DNA of 64,000 nt from Geomonas sp. Red32 (GTDB lineage Bacteria > Desulfobacterota > Desulfuromonadia > Geobacterales > Geobacteraceae). How positions within the stretch are numbered: the first letter of the stretch is position 1; every line of letters begins with the position of its first letter. Positions 18,120-26,036 of the stretch are shown here, one piece after another. The notes below the pieces were generated by a model. That model worked only from the letters and a program-made list of their open reading frames with translations, did not search any database and had not been told where the DNA came from. The stretch is taken from NCBI RefSeq assembly GCF_023652955.1, contig NZ_JAKLOY010000010.1, forward strand, positions 1 through 64,000. Reading direction: 5' to 3'. The translations under genes and the position numbers were made by a program.

Positions 18120-18449
18120 ACAGGAACCTCCTTTCCTTCGCCATGAGCGAAGTTGGCAGGATTGCCGTCTGGTCTTGCCTTCCGGGGACATGCCCCAAGC
18201 TTACAGCCAACCTTGTATTATTCAAATTTTTTAATTTTAGTGGACGCTTGAGGGGCAGGAGATTTGTTTACTGCGGCACACCCATCGGGTAGAGGTCGGG
18301 GAAGAGATATCCGGCGGCATGTGGAGGGAAGGCGATCCGGACCGGACCCTTCGGAGGCTCGCCTGGATCTTCCGGCCAGAATAGCCGATTTGGTCTGCAG
18401 TTGGAGGGCCAAGCCTTCCCAGATCCCACCTTTGGCCCTTGGAGTTGCT

Positions 18450-18523
18450 AGGGGACGTACTTGATATTTGACATTCGGGGGGTGAAAAGCCTTCAAGTGG
18501 TCATCAAATTCGAGTACGTCCCT
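18450..18523. repeat. REP-like inverted repeat (GGGACGTACT type)
   Basis: AGGGGACGTACTTGATATTT (arm 18450-18472) is inverted at 18500-18523 as ATCAAATTCGAGTACGTCCC, with one or two mismatches, around a 27-bp centre. It resembles the palindromes linked to REP-associated (RAYT) transposases, but no such gene is here. The rest of 18120-18540 holds no gene I can support. Confidence 0.65.
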
Positions 18524-18541
18524 CGGTCGCTCCAGAACGCG

Positions 18542-18572
18542 AAAAGCCCCAGATGACTCATCTGGGACTTTT
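18542..18572 (-). terminator. Terminator of tRNA-Lys
   Basis: CCCAGATGACTCATCTGGG hairpin flanked by AAAAG and CTTTT, a few bases beyond the 3' end of the tRNA gene on the minus strand. Confidence 0.8.
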
Positions 18573-18579
18573 CTGAAAA

Positions 18580-18655
18580 TGGTGGGCCGCGTTGGGATCG
18601 AACCAACGACCTGAAGATTAAGAGTCTACTGCTCTACCAACTGAGCTAGCGGCCC
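18580..18655 (-). tRNA. tRNA-Lys(CTT), CCA encoded
   Basis: Minus-strand sequence folds as a tRNA: acceptor GGGCCGC paired with GCGGCCC, D-arm GCTCAGTTGGTAGAGC, anticodon loop CTCTTAA (anticodon CTT), T-arm with GGTTCGATCC, discriminator A and genomic CCA. The anticodon stem has one T-T mismatch. It marks the left edge of the accessory region. Confidence 0.93.
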
Positions 18656-18828
18656 CGGACAGACCGATTTATAGCAAATCGAAAGCCTTTATTCAAATGG
18701 GAATTATCGATATTGTAAATGCAATCAATTTAAATTAGCGATAAGCGTTCGGGCTTCGCATCGAGTCATCCGCCCGCGAACATCGGCAGCAGGGTATCGA
18801 GCGTCGCTTTTCCCAGGTCTGCCGCTCC

Positions 18829-18925
18829 GGGAGAGGGAGAGGGAGAGGGAGAGGGAGAGGGAGAGGGAGAGGGAGAGGGAGAGGGGATAGGCTGCTTTTC
18901 GATAAAGGCCCAATGAGCGTAACAG
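18829..18925. repeat. (GGGAGA)9 microsatellite fused to a REP-like element
   Basis: Nine perfect GGGAGA hexamers (18829-18882), followed by GGGGATAGGCTGCTTTTCGA, TAAAGGCCCAATGAGCG, a diverged copy of the repeat also present at 19655 and 29690. Hexamer number is likely to vary between strains. 18656-19032 holds no gene. Confidence 0.8.
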
Positions 18926-19032
18926 ACAGAGAATCGAGCACTTACCTCTGACCGTTTTAGGGGTAAACTTGAGGCGTTCATGGTGTGAGAGTTAACATGG
19001 ATGCTTGATCCTATACTAATAAAAGGTATATT

Positions 19033-19311
19033 ATGGCTTGGTACGTCAGGATGTCCCGAATTGCTGAGAAGCAGAAGGACAAGCTTAGCAAGCCGCTACG
19101 CCAGATCCTTTATGCTCTTGTAGGCGACATCGAGGCCCTCGGACCGATTCGCGGTGATTGGCCGAATTATTCGAAACTGGCGGACGGCAAGCACCACTGT
19201 CACCTCAAAAAGGGTAACCCCACCTATGTCGCCGTGTGGGAAGTGCTAGACAAGAACATCAAGTTGGTCGAGGTGAAATATGTTGGAACGCACGAAAAAG
19301 CCCCATACTGA
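19033..19311 (+). CDS. RelE/HigB-type toxin
   Basis: 92 residues. The C-terminal pattern YSKLADGKHHCHLKKGNPTY, VAVWEVLDKNIKLVEVKYVG is that of RelE/HigB-like mRNA-cleaving toxins of chromosomal toxin-antitoxin pairs. The downstream XRE-family antitoxin gene overlaps by 32 bp, and toxin-first order is that of higBA-type modules. The promoter region is AT-rich (CTTGATCCTATACTAATAAA). It lies next to REP repeats at the start of the accessory region. Confidence 0.85.
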   Translation: MAWYVRMSRIAEKQKDKLSKPLRQILYALVGDIEALGPIRGDWPNYSKLADGKHHCHLKKGNPTYVAVWEVLDKNIKLVEVKYVGTHEKAPY

Positions 19312-19624
19312 GGTTGCGCACTTTGCCGGGCCAGCAAAGAAACTTCAGGAGCTGAGAGCGTATGCTGCAAAGCTCGGTTGTCAAGAAGTGGATGAAAGCG
19401 TCGCTTGGCGCGAGGCCTTCCCTGAGTTTCAGGAGAATGCCGTGGGCTCCACCTTGGCTGGTTACCGGCACCGCCAAGGTCTGACCCAGGTTGAACTGTC
19501 AGCGTCGACTGGAATCCCACAGCGCCACATAAGCGAGATGGAAAACGGGAAGCGGATCATTGGCGTGGTGAACGCAAAGAGGCTAGCCGCAGTACTAGAC
19601 TGCGACCACCGACGGTTGCTTTAG
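19280..19624 (+). CDS. XRE-family antitoxin
   Basis: 114 residues. The C-terminal half is a helix-turn-helix of the Cro/CI type (LAGYRHRQGLTQVELSASTG, IPQRHISEMENGKRIIGVVN). The N-terminal half (KPHTEVAHFAGPAKKLQELR) would wrap the toxin. It probably neutralises the toxin encoded just upstream and represses the pair's own promoter. The start ATG at 19280 lies inside the toxin gene, giving translational coupling. Confidence 0.85.
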   Translation: MLERTKKPHTEVAHFAGPAKKLQELRAYAAKLGCQEVDESVAWREAFPEFQENAVGSTLAGYRHRQGLTQVELSASTGIPQRHISEMENGKRIIGVVNAKRLAAVLDCDHRRLL

Positions 19625-19654
19625 CGCAGACTAAAAGGGGCCACGGCTGAAGGA

Positions 19655-19823
19655 GGAAGAAAAGGGGACAGGCTGCTTTTCGATTAAGCCTCAATGAGCG
19701 AAACTATCAGGGGCACACCAAGGTCAGGTCCAGACATTGGACATTTGCCACCCCGAGGGGGGCAAATAAGAATAGGAAAAGGGGACAGGCTACTTTTCGA
19801 TAAAGCAGCCTGTCCCCTTTTTT
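19655..19823. repeat. Dispersed REP-like element with terminal hairpin
   Basis: Begins with AAAAGGGGACAGGCTGCTTT, continues with CAATGAGCGAAACTATCAGG and GGTCCAGACATTGGACATTT. The first ~110 bp recur almost exactly at 29690-29800. It ends with a strong hairpin (19777-19823; AAAAGGGGACAGGCT pairs with AGCCTGTCCCCTTTT) that can act as a terminator. Confidence 0.85.
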
Positions 19824-19824
19824 C

Positions 19825-19914
19825 GTTCCGGTCGCGGACTACGTAACGGACTACCTTCAGAAGGGGAAGCACTTGGGCGATGAAGTGGTGACGAGCGATG
19901 GAGGGGAACGCTAG
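19825..19914 (+). pseudogene. Possible C-terminal remnant of a truncated gene
   Basis: The 29 codons after the REP hairpin read VPVADYVTDYLQKGKHLGDE, then VVTSDGGER and stop, which looks like the end of a real protein whose upstream part was replaced by the repeat. There is no start codon. The parent protein is not recognised, so confidence is low. Confidence 0.25.
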
Positions 19915-19941
19915 GCGAAAAAGGCCCTGTCAGGAGCGGCT

Positions 19942-20069
19942 ATGGGGCCACTTGCTAAGTGGCAACTTTTTGCTCAGGTACCTGCAGCGTGGCATGTTTG
20001 GCCCCAAAGACACCCCACGACTGTGGCCTTTCAACTTGAAACAATCTAAGCATGGCCCCATTGTCGGCC
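19942..20069. repeat. ~130-bp direct repeat, copy A
   Basis: Starts ATGGGGCCACTTGCTAAGTG and ends CATGGCCCCATTGTCGGCC. Copy B at 21329-21460 is in the same orientation and roughly four fifths identical by eye (shared GCAACTTTTTGCTC, TACCTGCAG, TTTGGCCCCA, TCAACTTGAAAC). The two copies flank one gene. Confidence 0.9.
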
Positions 20070-20099
20070 CTTTTATTTTTCAAGCGTTGACAGGGCTGG

Positions 20100-21233
20100 T
20101 TACCGCCCCAACCTCTCAAAATAGTCCTCAATAATGTGCCAGTGTTTCTTGAAGCCGTCACTAACAGCTACTCCTCCGTCTCTTACAGGCCAAACCAGAA
20201 ATGAGTTACGTGCATTCGTGAAGTTGTCTAATTTACCTGTAGAAAGGTTAGCTTCCCATATTACACCATTTGCATCAATGTCTGAGGTCCAGTAAGTCCC
20301 TTTTGCAATATTGGATATGACACCCTTAAAACCGATTGAACAAAAATATGAGGCGATAGAGCACGTTCTATGGGCTTGGTCATTTGTTATTCTCGGGAAG
20401 GAACCAAACCCTTTTTCACGTGCATACGCACATAATTGCATGATCTCTGCGTTGGTAGGCAGCCTCCAATCGTAGTGTCCATCTAAATTCAACTCTTCTG
20501 CCCATTTTTGCGCTTCAAGCCAATCAAATCCTATCTTCGTGCTAGAACCCCAATCATGTAGATGCCCATACGGAGGAAAGTCGGGGAGGTTGCCGTTCCT
20601 CGCCCAGAACAGCCCGGTTCTGGTGTCTTTGACAACATTCTTCCCGAACTCGAAACCGTCTATTTCAAACAATGCCGTAAATGGTGACGCTCCTTTTCTG
20701 GGGGGAGACGATACACGTGGTGATTCCCGCAATTCTTTTTCTTTCTCGAGTAGCTTATCCGACAAGCTTCTTATGAGGGCGTCTTTTTCTCTTAACTCTT
20801 TATCATCATTCTGGTATTGATCGGCTGGATTGGCAGGCCCAACGAACTTCTGATTAACGGGAGATATATACTTGGAATGAAGCCATTTACCTATCTCGAA
20901 TATGTTTTTAAGAACTTCCATTGCTATTTTAGTTGATTGTGGCTCACAGTGAACAGCTTTGTTCCCTTCAATTCGTACACGATGGACAGAATCGAGAAGG
21001 AGGGGCGGAAAATAAGATTTGAGCTCGGTGCCTAAGCGTTGGGACAGGCTCAACGTCGGATCGTCCATGACGCCTTCGTGTTCGGAAACAGACTTCAAGG
21101 TTATTTCGAGGAACATCCGGGACCGCATGACTGATGCTGTGGGGTCTGTCCATACATGCTCCTCTGCCTTGGTGCCACATTCTGCAAGATCAGGAAAACT
21201 GGAAGATAGGAACGTAAAGTTTTGGGTGTTCAT
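20100..21233 (-). CDS. HsdR-N-terminal-like (DUF4145-type) domain fused to DUF1566-like domain
   Basis: 377 residues, starting MNTQNFTFLSSSFPDLAECG. Residues 1-125 resemble the N-terminus of the HsdR encoded next door: TKAEEHVWTDPTASVMRSRM parallels SRAEGYILADPRSACFYARL, and VRIEGNKAVH parallels IQKVGNQAVH. A coiled coil follows (KELREKDALIRSLSDKLLEK). The C-terminal 160 residues have the DUF1566 (Lcl C-terminal) pattern: DTRTGLFWARNG, HYDWRLPTNAEIMQLCAYAR, YWTSDIDANGVIW and NSFLVWPVRDGG. It is downstream of hsdR on the same strand and enclosed by the ~130-bp direct repeats. A start further upstream is possible in frame but would run through repeat B. Function unknown; an accessory role in defence is inferred from the shared domain. 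Confidence 0.82.
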   Translation of the reverse strand: MNTQNFTFLSSSFPDLAECGTKAEEHVWTDPTASVMRSRMFLEITLKSVSEHEGVMDDPTLSLSQRLGTELKSYFPPLLLDSVHRVRIEGNKAVHCEPQSTKIAMEVLKNIFEIGKWLHSKYISPVNQKFVGPANPADQYQNDDKELREKDALIRSLSDKLLEKEKELRESPRVSSPPRKGASPFTALFEIDGFEFGKNVVKDTRTGLFWARNGNLPDFPPYGHLHDWGSSTKIGFDWLEAQKWAEELNLDGHYDWRLPTNAEIMQLCAYAREKGFGSFPRITNDQAHRTCSIASYFCSIGFKGVISNIAKGTYWTSDIDANGVIWEANLSTGKLDNFTNARNSFLVWPVRDGGVAVSDGFKKHWHIIEDYFERLGR

Positions 21234-21328
21234 GTCGGTGTTACCTTTATCTTGATAATCGGCTCTTTCCGCAGCCCTGACTCCTTTGGCATTGCGGGGT
21301 GAACAGTATGGCAGTCGAGTGGGTGGTA

Positions 21329-21460
21329 ATGGGGCCATGCCTGCAAAGTTGCAACTTTTTGCTCTGATACCTGCAGTGTTGCACGTTTGGCCCCATAGAC
21401 TCCCCACAAACCGTGGCCTCTCAACTTGAAACGATTTAAGCATGGCAGCATTGTCTGGCC
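21329..21460. repeat. ~130-bp direct repeat, copy B
   Basis: Second copy of the repeat at 19942, lying between the stop codon of hsdR (21469) and the start of the DUF4145/DUF1566 gene (21233). Its right edge nearly touches the hsdR stop codon. Confidence 0.9.
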
Positions 21461-21468
21461 TTCGCCCG

Positions 21469-24400
21469 TTATCCAGCCTGCGTCTGTAAGCCCGTGTGTA
21501 CTCCGGCGAGGGCACCGAAGATCCCGTCGATGACGTTGTCCTTGCCTGCAAAGAGCCCGTCAGGGCCGCCAGCGTGGAGATAGCTGAACGGCGCTTCGTA
21601 GAGGGCCGCGGCGTCCATGACCCCGCGGGCGGTGAGTTGGTCGATAATCAGTTCGACAAAGCGTATCTGGCTGGCAGTGAGGCTACGGTCGGCGAGGAAG
21701 CGGGAAAACGCTTCCTGGGCGGCGGCGCGGTCGAGGCCTACCAAGCTGCGCACGAACCATGGGAGCGACGGGGCGCCGCTCCGTTCCAGCAGATCGCTCA
21801 ACAGCCGGGCGTCGCCCTCTCCTATCTCCACCAGGGTCTGCTCAAGCCCTTGCAGGTCAGTCGCGGTGAGGGGGATATTGCGGCGCAGGCGGTGGATTAC
21901 CAGATGGTCCAGGTGGCTGCGCAGGAAGTCGTTGACCTTCTTCTCGTACTGGGCGCCGGTCATCTTCGGCAGGTAGACGACCTCCTCCTCGCGCACCCCG
22001 ATGATCTCATCCTTGAAGTCCGAGTAGACCAGCGTCCGCTTCATCTGGCGATCGAGAAAGTGGATCAGATCCCGCAGACGCAACCGCATTTCCTCTACCA
22101 CCAGCAGGTTGACACCGTCCCAGAAGCCCGGCTCCTGCAGGGCCGAGAGGTAGGCCAACTGCTGCCGTATGGCGGGAATGGTCGTCTTCTCCTGCAGGAG
22201 TTCGGCTATCTCCACAACCTTGGTGCGGAGGTCCTCGAACTTCCGCCTCTCCCCTTGCGCCAACGCCAACTGCATCCGCAGGGCGATCATGTCGAATTGC
22301 CGCGCCTCCAGGTCGTCGGGCTCCAACTCGGTCGGCAGGGTCGCCACCACCCGGTGGAGCGTCCCGTGGTCCTCGTCACTCAGCGCTTCCCACACCTTGG
22401 GATCCTGGAACCGTTCCACCGTCTGCAGGTGCATACGAACGATGAAGTTCTCCCTGTTCATGGCCGCCACGATCCCGTGCAGGCCGGTTACCAGGGAGGC
22501 GCCGAGCTCCTTCTCCGGATCGAGGGCCGGTTCCCGCTTCAGGTGAGCCAACAGTTCCACCCTGGCGCGGAACAGGCGGGTGCTGAGGGGCGCGCTGTCG
22601 CTCCCCTTGATCCCCTCCGGGTTCTCGCGGAAGAAGTCGAAGTTGGCGCAGAAGTCGAAGATGCGGAAATCCTGCTTGTCCTCCCCCGGCCCGAACAGTT
22701 CGGGGCAGAGGCGGGTCCCCCGGCCGATCATCTGCCAGAACTTGATCTTGGAGTACACCGGCTTGAAGAAGACCAGGTTCGCCACCTCGGGGACGTCGAT
22801 CCCGGTGTCGAGCATGTCTACGGAGATGGCGATGTGCGGCGCCTTCTCCTTGATGGAAAAGTCGTCGATCAGGCTCTGGGGGTACTTCACCTGGTTGTCG
22901 ATCACCCGGGCGAAGTGCCCCCGGTAGTGCGGGTAGTGGTGGTCGAAGCGCTCTTCGATTGCGATGGCGTGTTCGTGGCTGCGGGCGAAGATGATCGTCT
23001 TGGCCAAGCGGTCGCCGCCGTCCACCTTGTGACCGTGCTCCATCAGGTACTGCAGCACCTTGTCAATGGTGTCGGCGTTGAAGAGCCAGTTGTTCAGCGC
23101 ACCCGGCTCGACCTTCTTGGGGTCCCGGACGTTGACGTTGTCCCCCCAGTCCAGGCTCTCCCACTGTTCCTGCTCGTCCGTGCTCAGCTCGTCGTAGTGA
23201 ATCCCCTTGAGCGGATACTTGAGGTCGACCTGCTGCACCCGGGGAGGCACGAGGAAGCCGTCCCGGACCGCCGTCTCCAGTTCGTAGGCGTCGGTCGGCA
23301 CCCCCTGCTCCAGCTCGAAAAGATCGTAGGTGTTGCGGTCCACCTCCTCCCGCGGGGTGGCGGTGAGCCCGACCAGCAAGGAATCGAAGTACTTGAAGAT
23401 CGCCCCGTAGCGCTGGTAGACCGAACGGTGCGCCTCATCGATGATCACCAGGTCGAAGTGACCGACCCCGAAGCGCGCCGTTTCACCGTCGGTGGCATCT
23501 ATGAGATTGAGCATGGTCGGATAGGTACAGGCGTAGACCCGCCCTTCGGTCTCCTTCTCGGTGACCAGGTTGACCGGGCTCGCCTCGGGGAGGTGCTTCT
23601 TGAAGGCGTTCACCGCCTGGTTGACCAGGGAGACCCGGTCGGCGAGGAAGAGCGCCCGCTTCACCCAGCCGCAGCGCTGCAGGAGATCCACCAGGGCGAT
23701 AGCGGTACGAGTCTTGCCGGTGCCGGTCGCCATGACCAAGAGCGCCTTGCGCCGGGCCTTGGAAATTTGCTCGCAGATGCTGCCGATGGCCCGCTTCTGA
23801 TAGTAACGCTCCACGATGGCGTCCTTGATCCCGGCAACGTTGAGGCTTGCCTTCAGGGTGCGCTGCATGATCAGGCGGTGCAGCTCGTCCTTCTTGTAGA
23901 AACCAGCCACCCGGCGGGGGGGATAGGCGCAGTCGTCCCAGATCCAGATGTCGTAGCCGTTGGTGAAGAAGATGACCGGTCGCTGGCCGTGCATCTGCTC
24001 CAGGCAGTCGGCGTAGAGCTTGGCCTGCTGTTTCCCCACCACGGGATCGACGCTGGTCTTCTTCGCCTCCACCACCCCCAGCGGTTTGCCGTCATCCCCC
24101 CAGAGGACGTAATCGGCGTAGCCAACGCCTTTCGCGTTGGGCATGCCGGTCACCTCGTACTCAGTATCCCGGCCGTTGGTCTTGTCCACCGGCCACCCCG
24201 CCCGGTGTAGATCGAAGTCGATGATGTAGTGGCGGGTTTCGGCTTCGGTGTAGTTGTGGGTATCGGTGCTCTGCTCCGCCCGGGCGCGTACCTGCGCCAG
24301 CTCTTCGCGCAGCTTTTGCAGCTCGGCATCGAGGAGGTCCCGCGCCTGCTGCTCCTGCAGCCGCTGCCGGCTCTCTTCCTCAAGCTTCCGTTCCAGCTCG

Positions 24401-24867
24401 GCCAACTGCTTCTGCGAGGCCGCCCCCTCCCCTGCCGCGGCCGGCTTGGGGATCAGGGCATCATGCCAAATGATCGTCCCCGTAACCGCGCCGGGGGTAT
24501 AGGTCCGCGCCAGCCAGTAGCAGAGGTGGTGGAGTTCCTTCACCACCTGCAAGGCATCGAACTGGCGGATTGCCCGGGTGCCGTGCACCGCCTGGTTCCC
24601 CACCTTCTGGATCACCCGCGCCTTTTGGAAGACCGCCTGCGGCAGAGTGCGCTGAAAGGTCGGCTCGTGGAGAAGCGCCCCAAGACTGTCGTCGTACGGC
24701 ATGCGCAGGGAGCTGTCGTGACGGTAGAGCCACTTCACCGCTGCCTCCAGACCAAGGCGGGCGTAGAAGCAGGCCGAACGGGGGTCAGCAAGAATATAGC
24801 CTTCCGCCCGGCTGGCCGAATCTGCGATGTCGCGAAATTCCTTCGGAAGGAAGGCAAAGTTGCTCAT
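21469..24867 (-). CDS. hsdR: Type I restriction enzyme, HsdR (endonuclease/translocase)
   Basis: 1132 residues. N-terminal DUF4145-type domain (MSNFAFLPKEFRDIADSASR) and coiled coil, then the HsdR nuclease domain with YADYVLWGDDGKPLGVVEAK (PD-D/ExK-type D...ExK), the SF2 motor with Walker A ATGTGKTRTAIAL, DEAH box VIIDEAHRSVYQ, motif III LVGLTATPR and motif VI QMIGRGTRLC, and an EcoEI-type C-terminal region. It cuts unmodified DNA after ATP-driven translocation as part of the HsdR2M2S complex. It starts two bases after the hsdS stop codon, so it is cotranscribed with hsdMS. All core motifs look intact. Confidence 0.97.
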   Translation of the reverse strand: MSNFAFLPKEFRDIADSASRAEGYILADPRSACFYARLGLEAAVKWLYRHDSSLRMPYDDSLGALLHEPTFQRTLPQAVFQKARVIQKVGNQAVHGTRAIRQFDALQVVKELHHLCYWLARTYTPGAVTGTIIWHDALIPKPAAAGEGAASQKQLAELERKLEEESRQRLQEQQARDLLDAELQKLREELAQVRARAEQSTDTHNYTEAETRHYIIDFDLHRAGWPVDKTNGRDTEYEVTGMPNAKGVGYADYVLWGDDGKPLGVVEAKKTSVDPVVGKQQAKLYADCLEQMHGQRPVIFFTNGYDIWIWDDCAYPPRRVAGFYKKDELHRLIMQRTLKASLNVAGIKDAIVERYYQKRAIGSICEQISKARRKALLVMATGTGKTRTAIALVDLLQRCGWVKRALFLADRVSLVNQAVNAFKKHLPEASPVNLVTEKETEGRVYACTYPTMLNLIDATDGETARFGVGHFDLVIIDEAHRSVYQRYGAIFKYFDSLLVGLTATPREEVDRNTYDLFELEQGVPTDAYELETAVRDGFLVPPRVQQVDLKYPLKGIHYDELSTDEQEQWESLDWGDNVNVRDPKKVEPGALNNWLFNADTIDKVLQYLMEHGHKVDGGDRLAKTIIFARSHEHAIAIEERFDHHYPHYRGHFARVIDNQVKYPQSLIDDFSIKEKAPHIAISVDMLDTGIDVPEVANLVFFKPVYSKIKFWQMIGRGTRLCPELFGPGEDKQDFRIFDFCANFDFFRENPEGIKGSDSAPLSTRLFRARVELLAHLKREPALDPEKELGASLVTGLHGIVAAMNRENFIVRMHLQTVERFQDPKVWEALSDEDHGTLHRVVATLPTELEPDDLEARQFDMIALRMQLALAQGERRKFEDLRTKVVEIAELLQEKTTIPAIRQQLAYLSALQEPGFWDGVNLLVVEEMRLRLRDLIHFLDRQMKRTLVYSDFKDEIIGVREEEVVYLPKMTGAQYEKKVNDFLRSHLDHLVIHRLRRNIPLTATDLQGLEQTLVEIGEGDARLLSDLLERSGAPSLPWFVRSLVGLDRAAAQEAFSRFLADRSLTASQIRFVELIIDQLTARGVMDAAALYEAPFSYLHAGGPDGLFAGKDNVIDGIFGALAGVHTGLQTQAG

Positions 24868-24869
24868 TG

Positions 24870-26036
24870 CTACAGGTCTCCGTTGAAGGCCCGGTGCTGG
24901 AGGGAGGCGAAGAGGGTGTCGAGTTCGGCTAGATGGGCGCGGAGCCAGTTTTTTTGTTGCTCGACGGATTCTACGACGGCGGCGAAGCGGCGCTGAAGCG
25001 CGAGAGGAGGCAGCTTGATTGGAAACTTGCCCAACTCAGTAATCTGAAGATGTGGCATTGCAGCGCCTTTGTCCATTTCCATGATTTTTCTCTGTATCCT
25101 GTAGTTAACGATGTATCCCCACAGATACTCAGGTACAACTGATGATCGATCAGGACGAACCAAAGCTACCGCTTGACTTATGCAGAACGGTAATTTGGTC
25201 TTCACCAAGGCGCAGCGCCCTCGAATCGCTCCGTCCTTAGTAATCAGAAGATCACCTGGTTCTGGTTTGCATTTGTCCGTCAGTTGCTCGAACTGCGTAG
25301 GAGTTGCAAAATGGCAGTTTTCAAAATCGATTTCCCCCTGACGAACATTTTTCGCTGTAATAATGGGAATACCTTCGCGAACGTGTTCCATTGGGCAAGT
25401 AAACCCATAAGTAATCCGGCTCGTCACCTCAAAAAAGCTATGTACATTTTGAGGTTTAGAATGAATTACGGGATCGCCGAACATGTCGAGGAAGGTCGAT
25501 CGAAGCAGGGTGTCGAGCTGGGCGAGAGATTCGCGGCGTTTGGTTCGCAAAGCATCGGCCGCATCGAGAATTGCCGCAATCCGCTTCTGCTCTTTGATAG
25601 GTGGGAGGGGAATTTCGAGTGTTTTTAGGGTGGACGCGTTAACTCCGGGCTGTGCTGCCCCTCTTGCCCCTTTCGTGATTTGATTCCAGTAGTCTTCGGT
25701 CTGGAAAAAATGGCTCACATAGCAGGGGTCAGCCTTTTGGTCGAGTCGAACACGAATCAAATAGGAAGCAAAAACTGTGTCCTCTGGACACTCCTTAATC
25801 AAATAGCTCTTTCCTGTCGTTGCCCCAGTTCTTGCGAATACTATGTCACCGCAACGCACTCTAGAACTTTTGAGTTCCTTCTCACTACATTCACACCAAG
25901 GAACGGTTTCCCAGTTCACACATCCACCTTGAATGTCGGTGATTCTTAGGAATCTGGGTCCAATTGCTGATTCGCAAGCGGACGCAGTAACCCCATAGTC
26001 AATACTTTGGGCTATCTGACTTAGGGCTACTCGCAT
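24870..26036 (-). CDS. hsdS: Type I restriction-modification specificity subunit HsdS
   Basis: 388 residues with two target-recognition domains, each followed by a conserved helical region: LEIPLPPIKEQKRIAAILDA ends the first at about residue 155 and PIKLPPLALQRRFAAVVESV ends the second near residue 355. HsdS reads the two halves of a split DNA target, which cannot be predicted here. The base composition of the recognition domains is lower in G+C than the flanking helices, as is common for exchanged TRDs. It overlaps the hsdM stop by 10 bp. Confidence 0.95.
   Translation of the reverse strand: MRVALSQIAQSIDYGVTASACESAIGPRFLRITDIQGGCVNWETVPWCECSEKELKSSRVRCGDIVFARTGATTGKSYLIKECPEDTVFASYLIRVRLDQKADPCYVSHFFQTEDYWNQITKGARGAAQPGVNASTLKTLEIPLPPIKEQKRIAAILDAADALRTKRRESLAQLDTLLRSTFLDMFGDPVIHSKPQNVHSFFEVTSRITYGFTCPMEHVREGIPIITAKNVRQGEIDFENCHFATPTQFEQLTDKCKPEPGDLLITKDGAIRGRCALVKTKLPFCISQAVALVRPDRSSVVPEYLWGYIVNYRIQRKIMEMDKGAAMPHLQITELGKFPIKLPPLALQRRFAAVVESVEQQKNWLRAHLAELDTLFASLQHRAFNGDL

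Noticed and set aside
21496-24210. 904-codon plus-strand ORF opposite hsdR
   Set aside because: Antisense shadow of a high-G+C gene; hsdR motifs are clear on the other strand.
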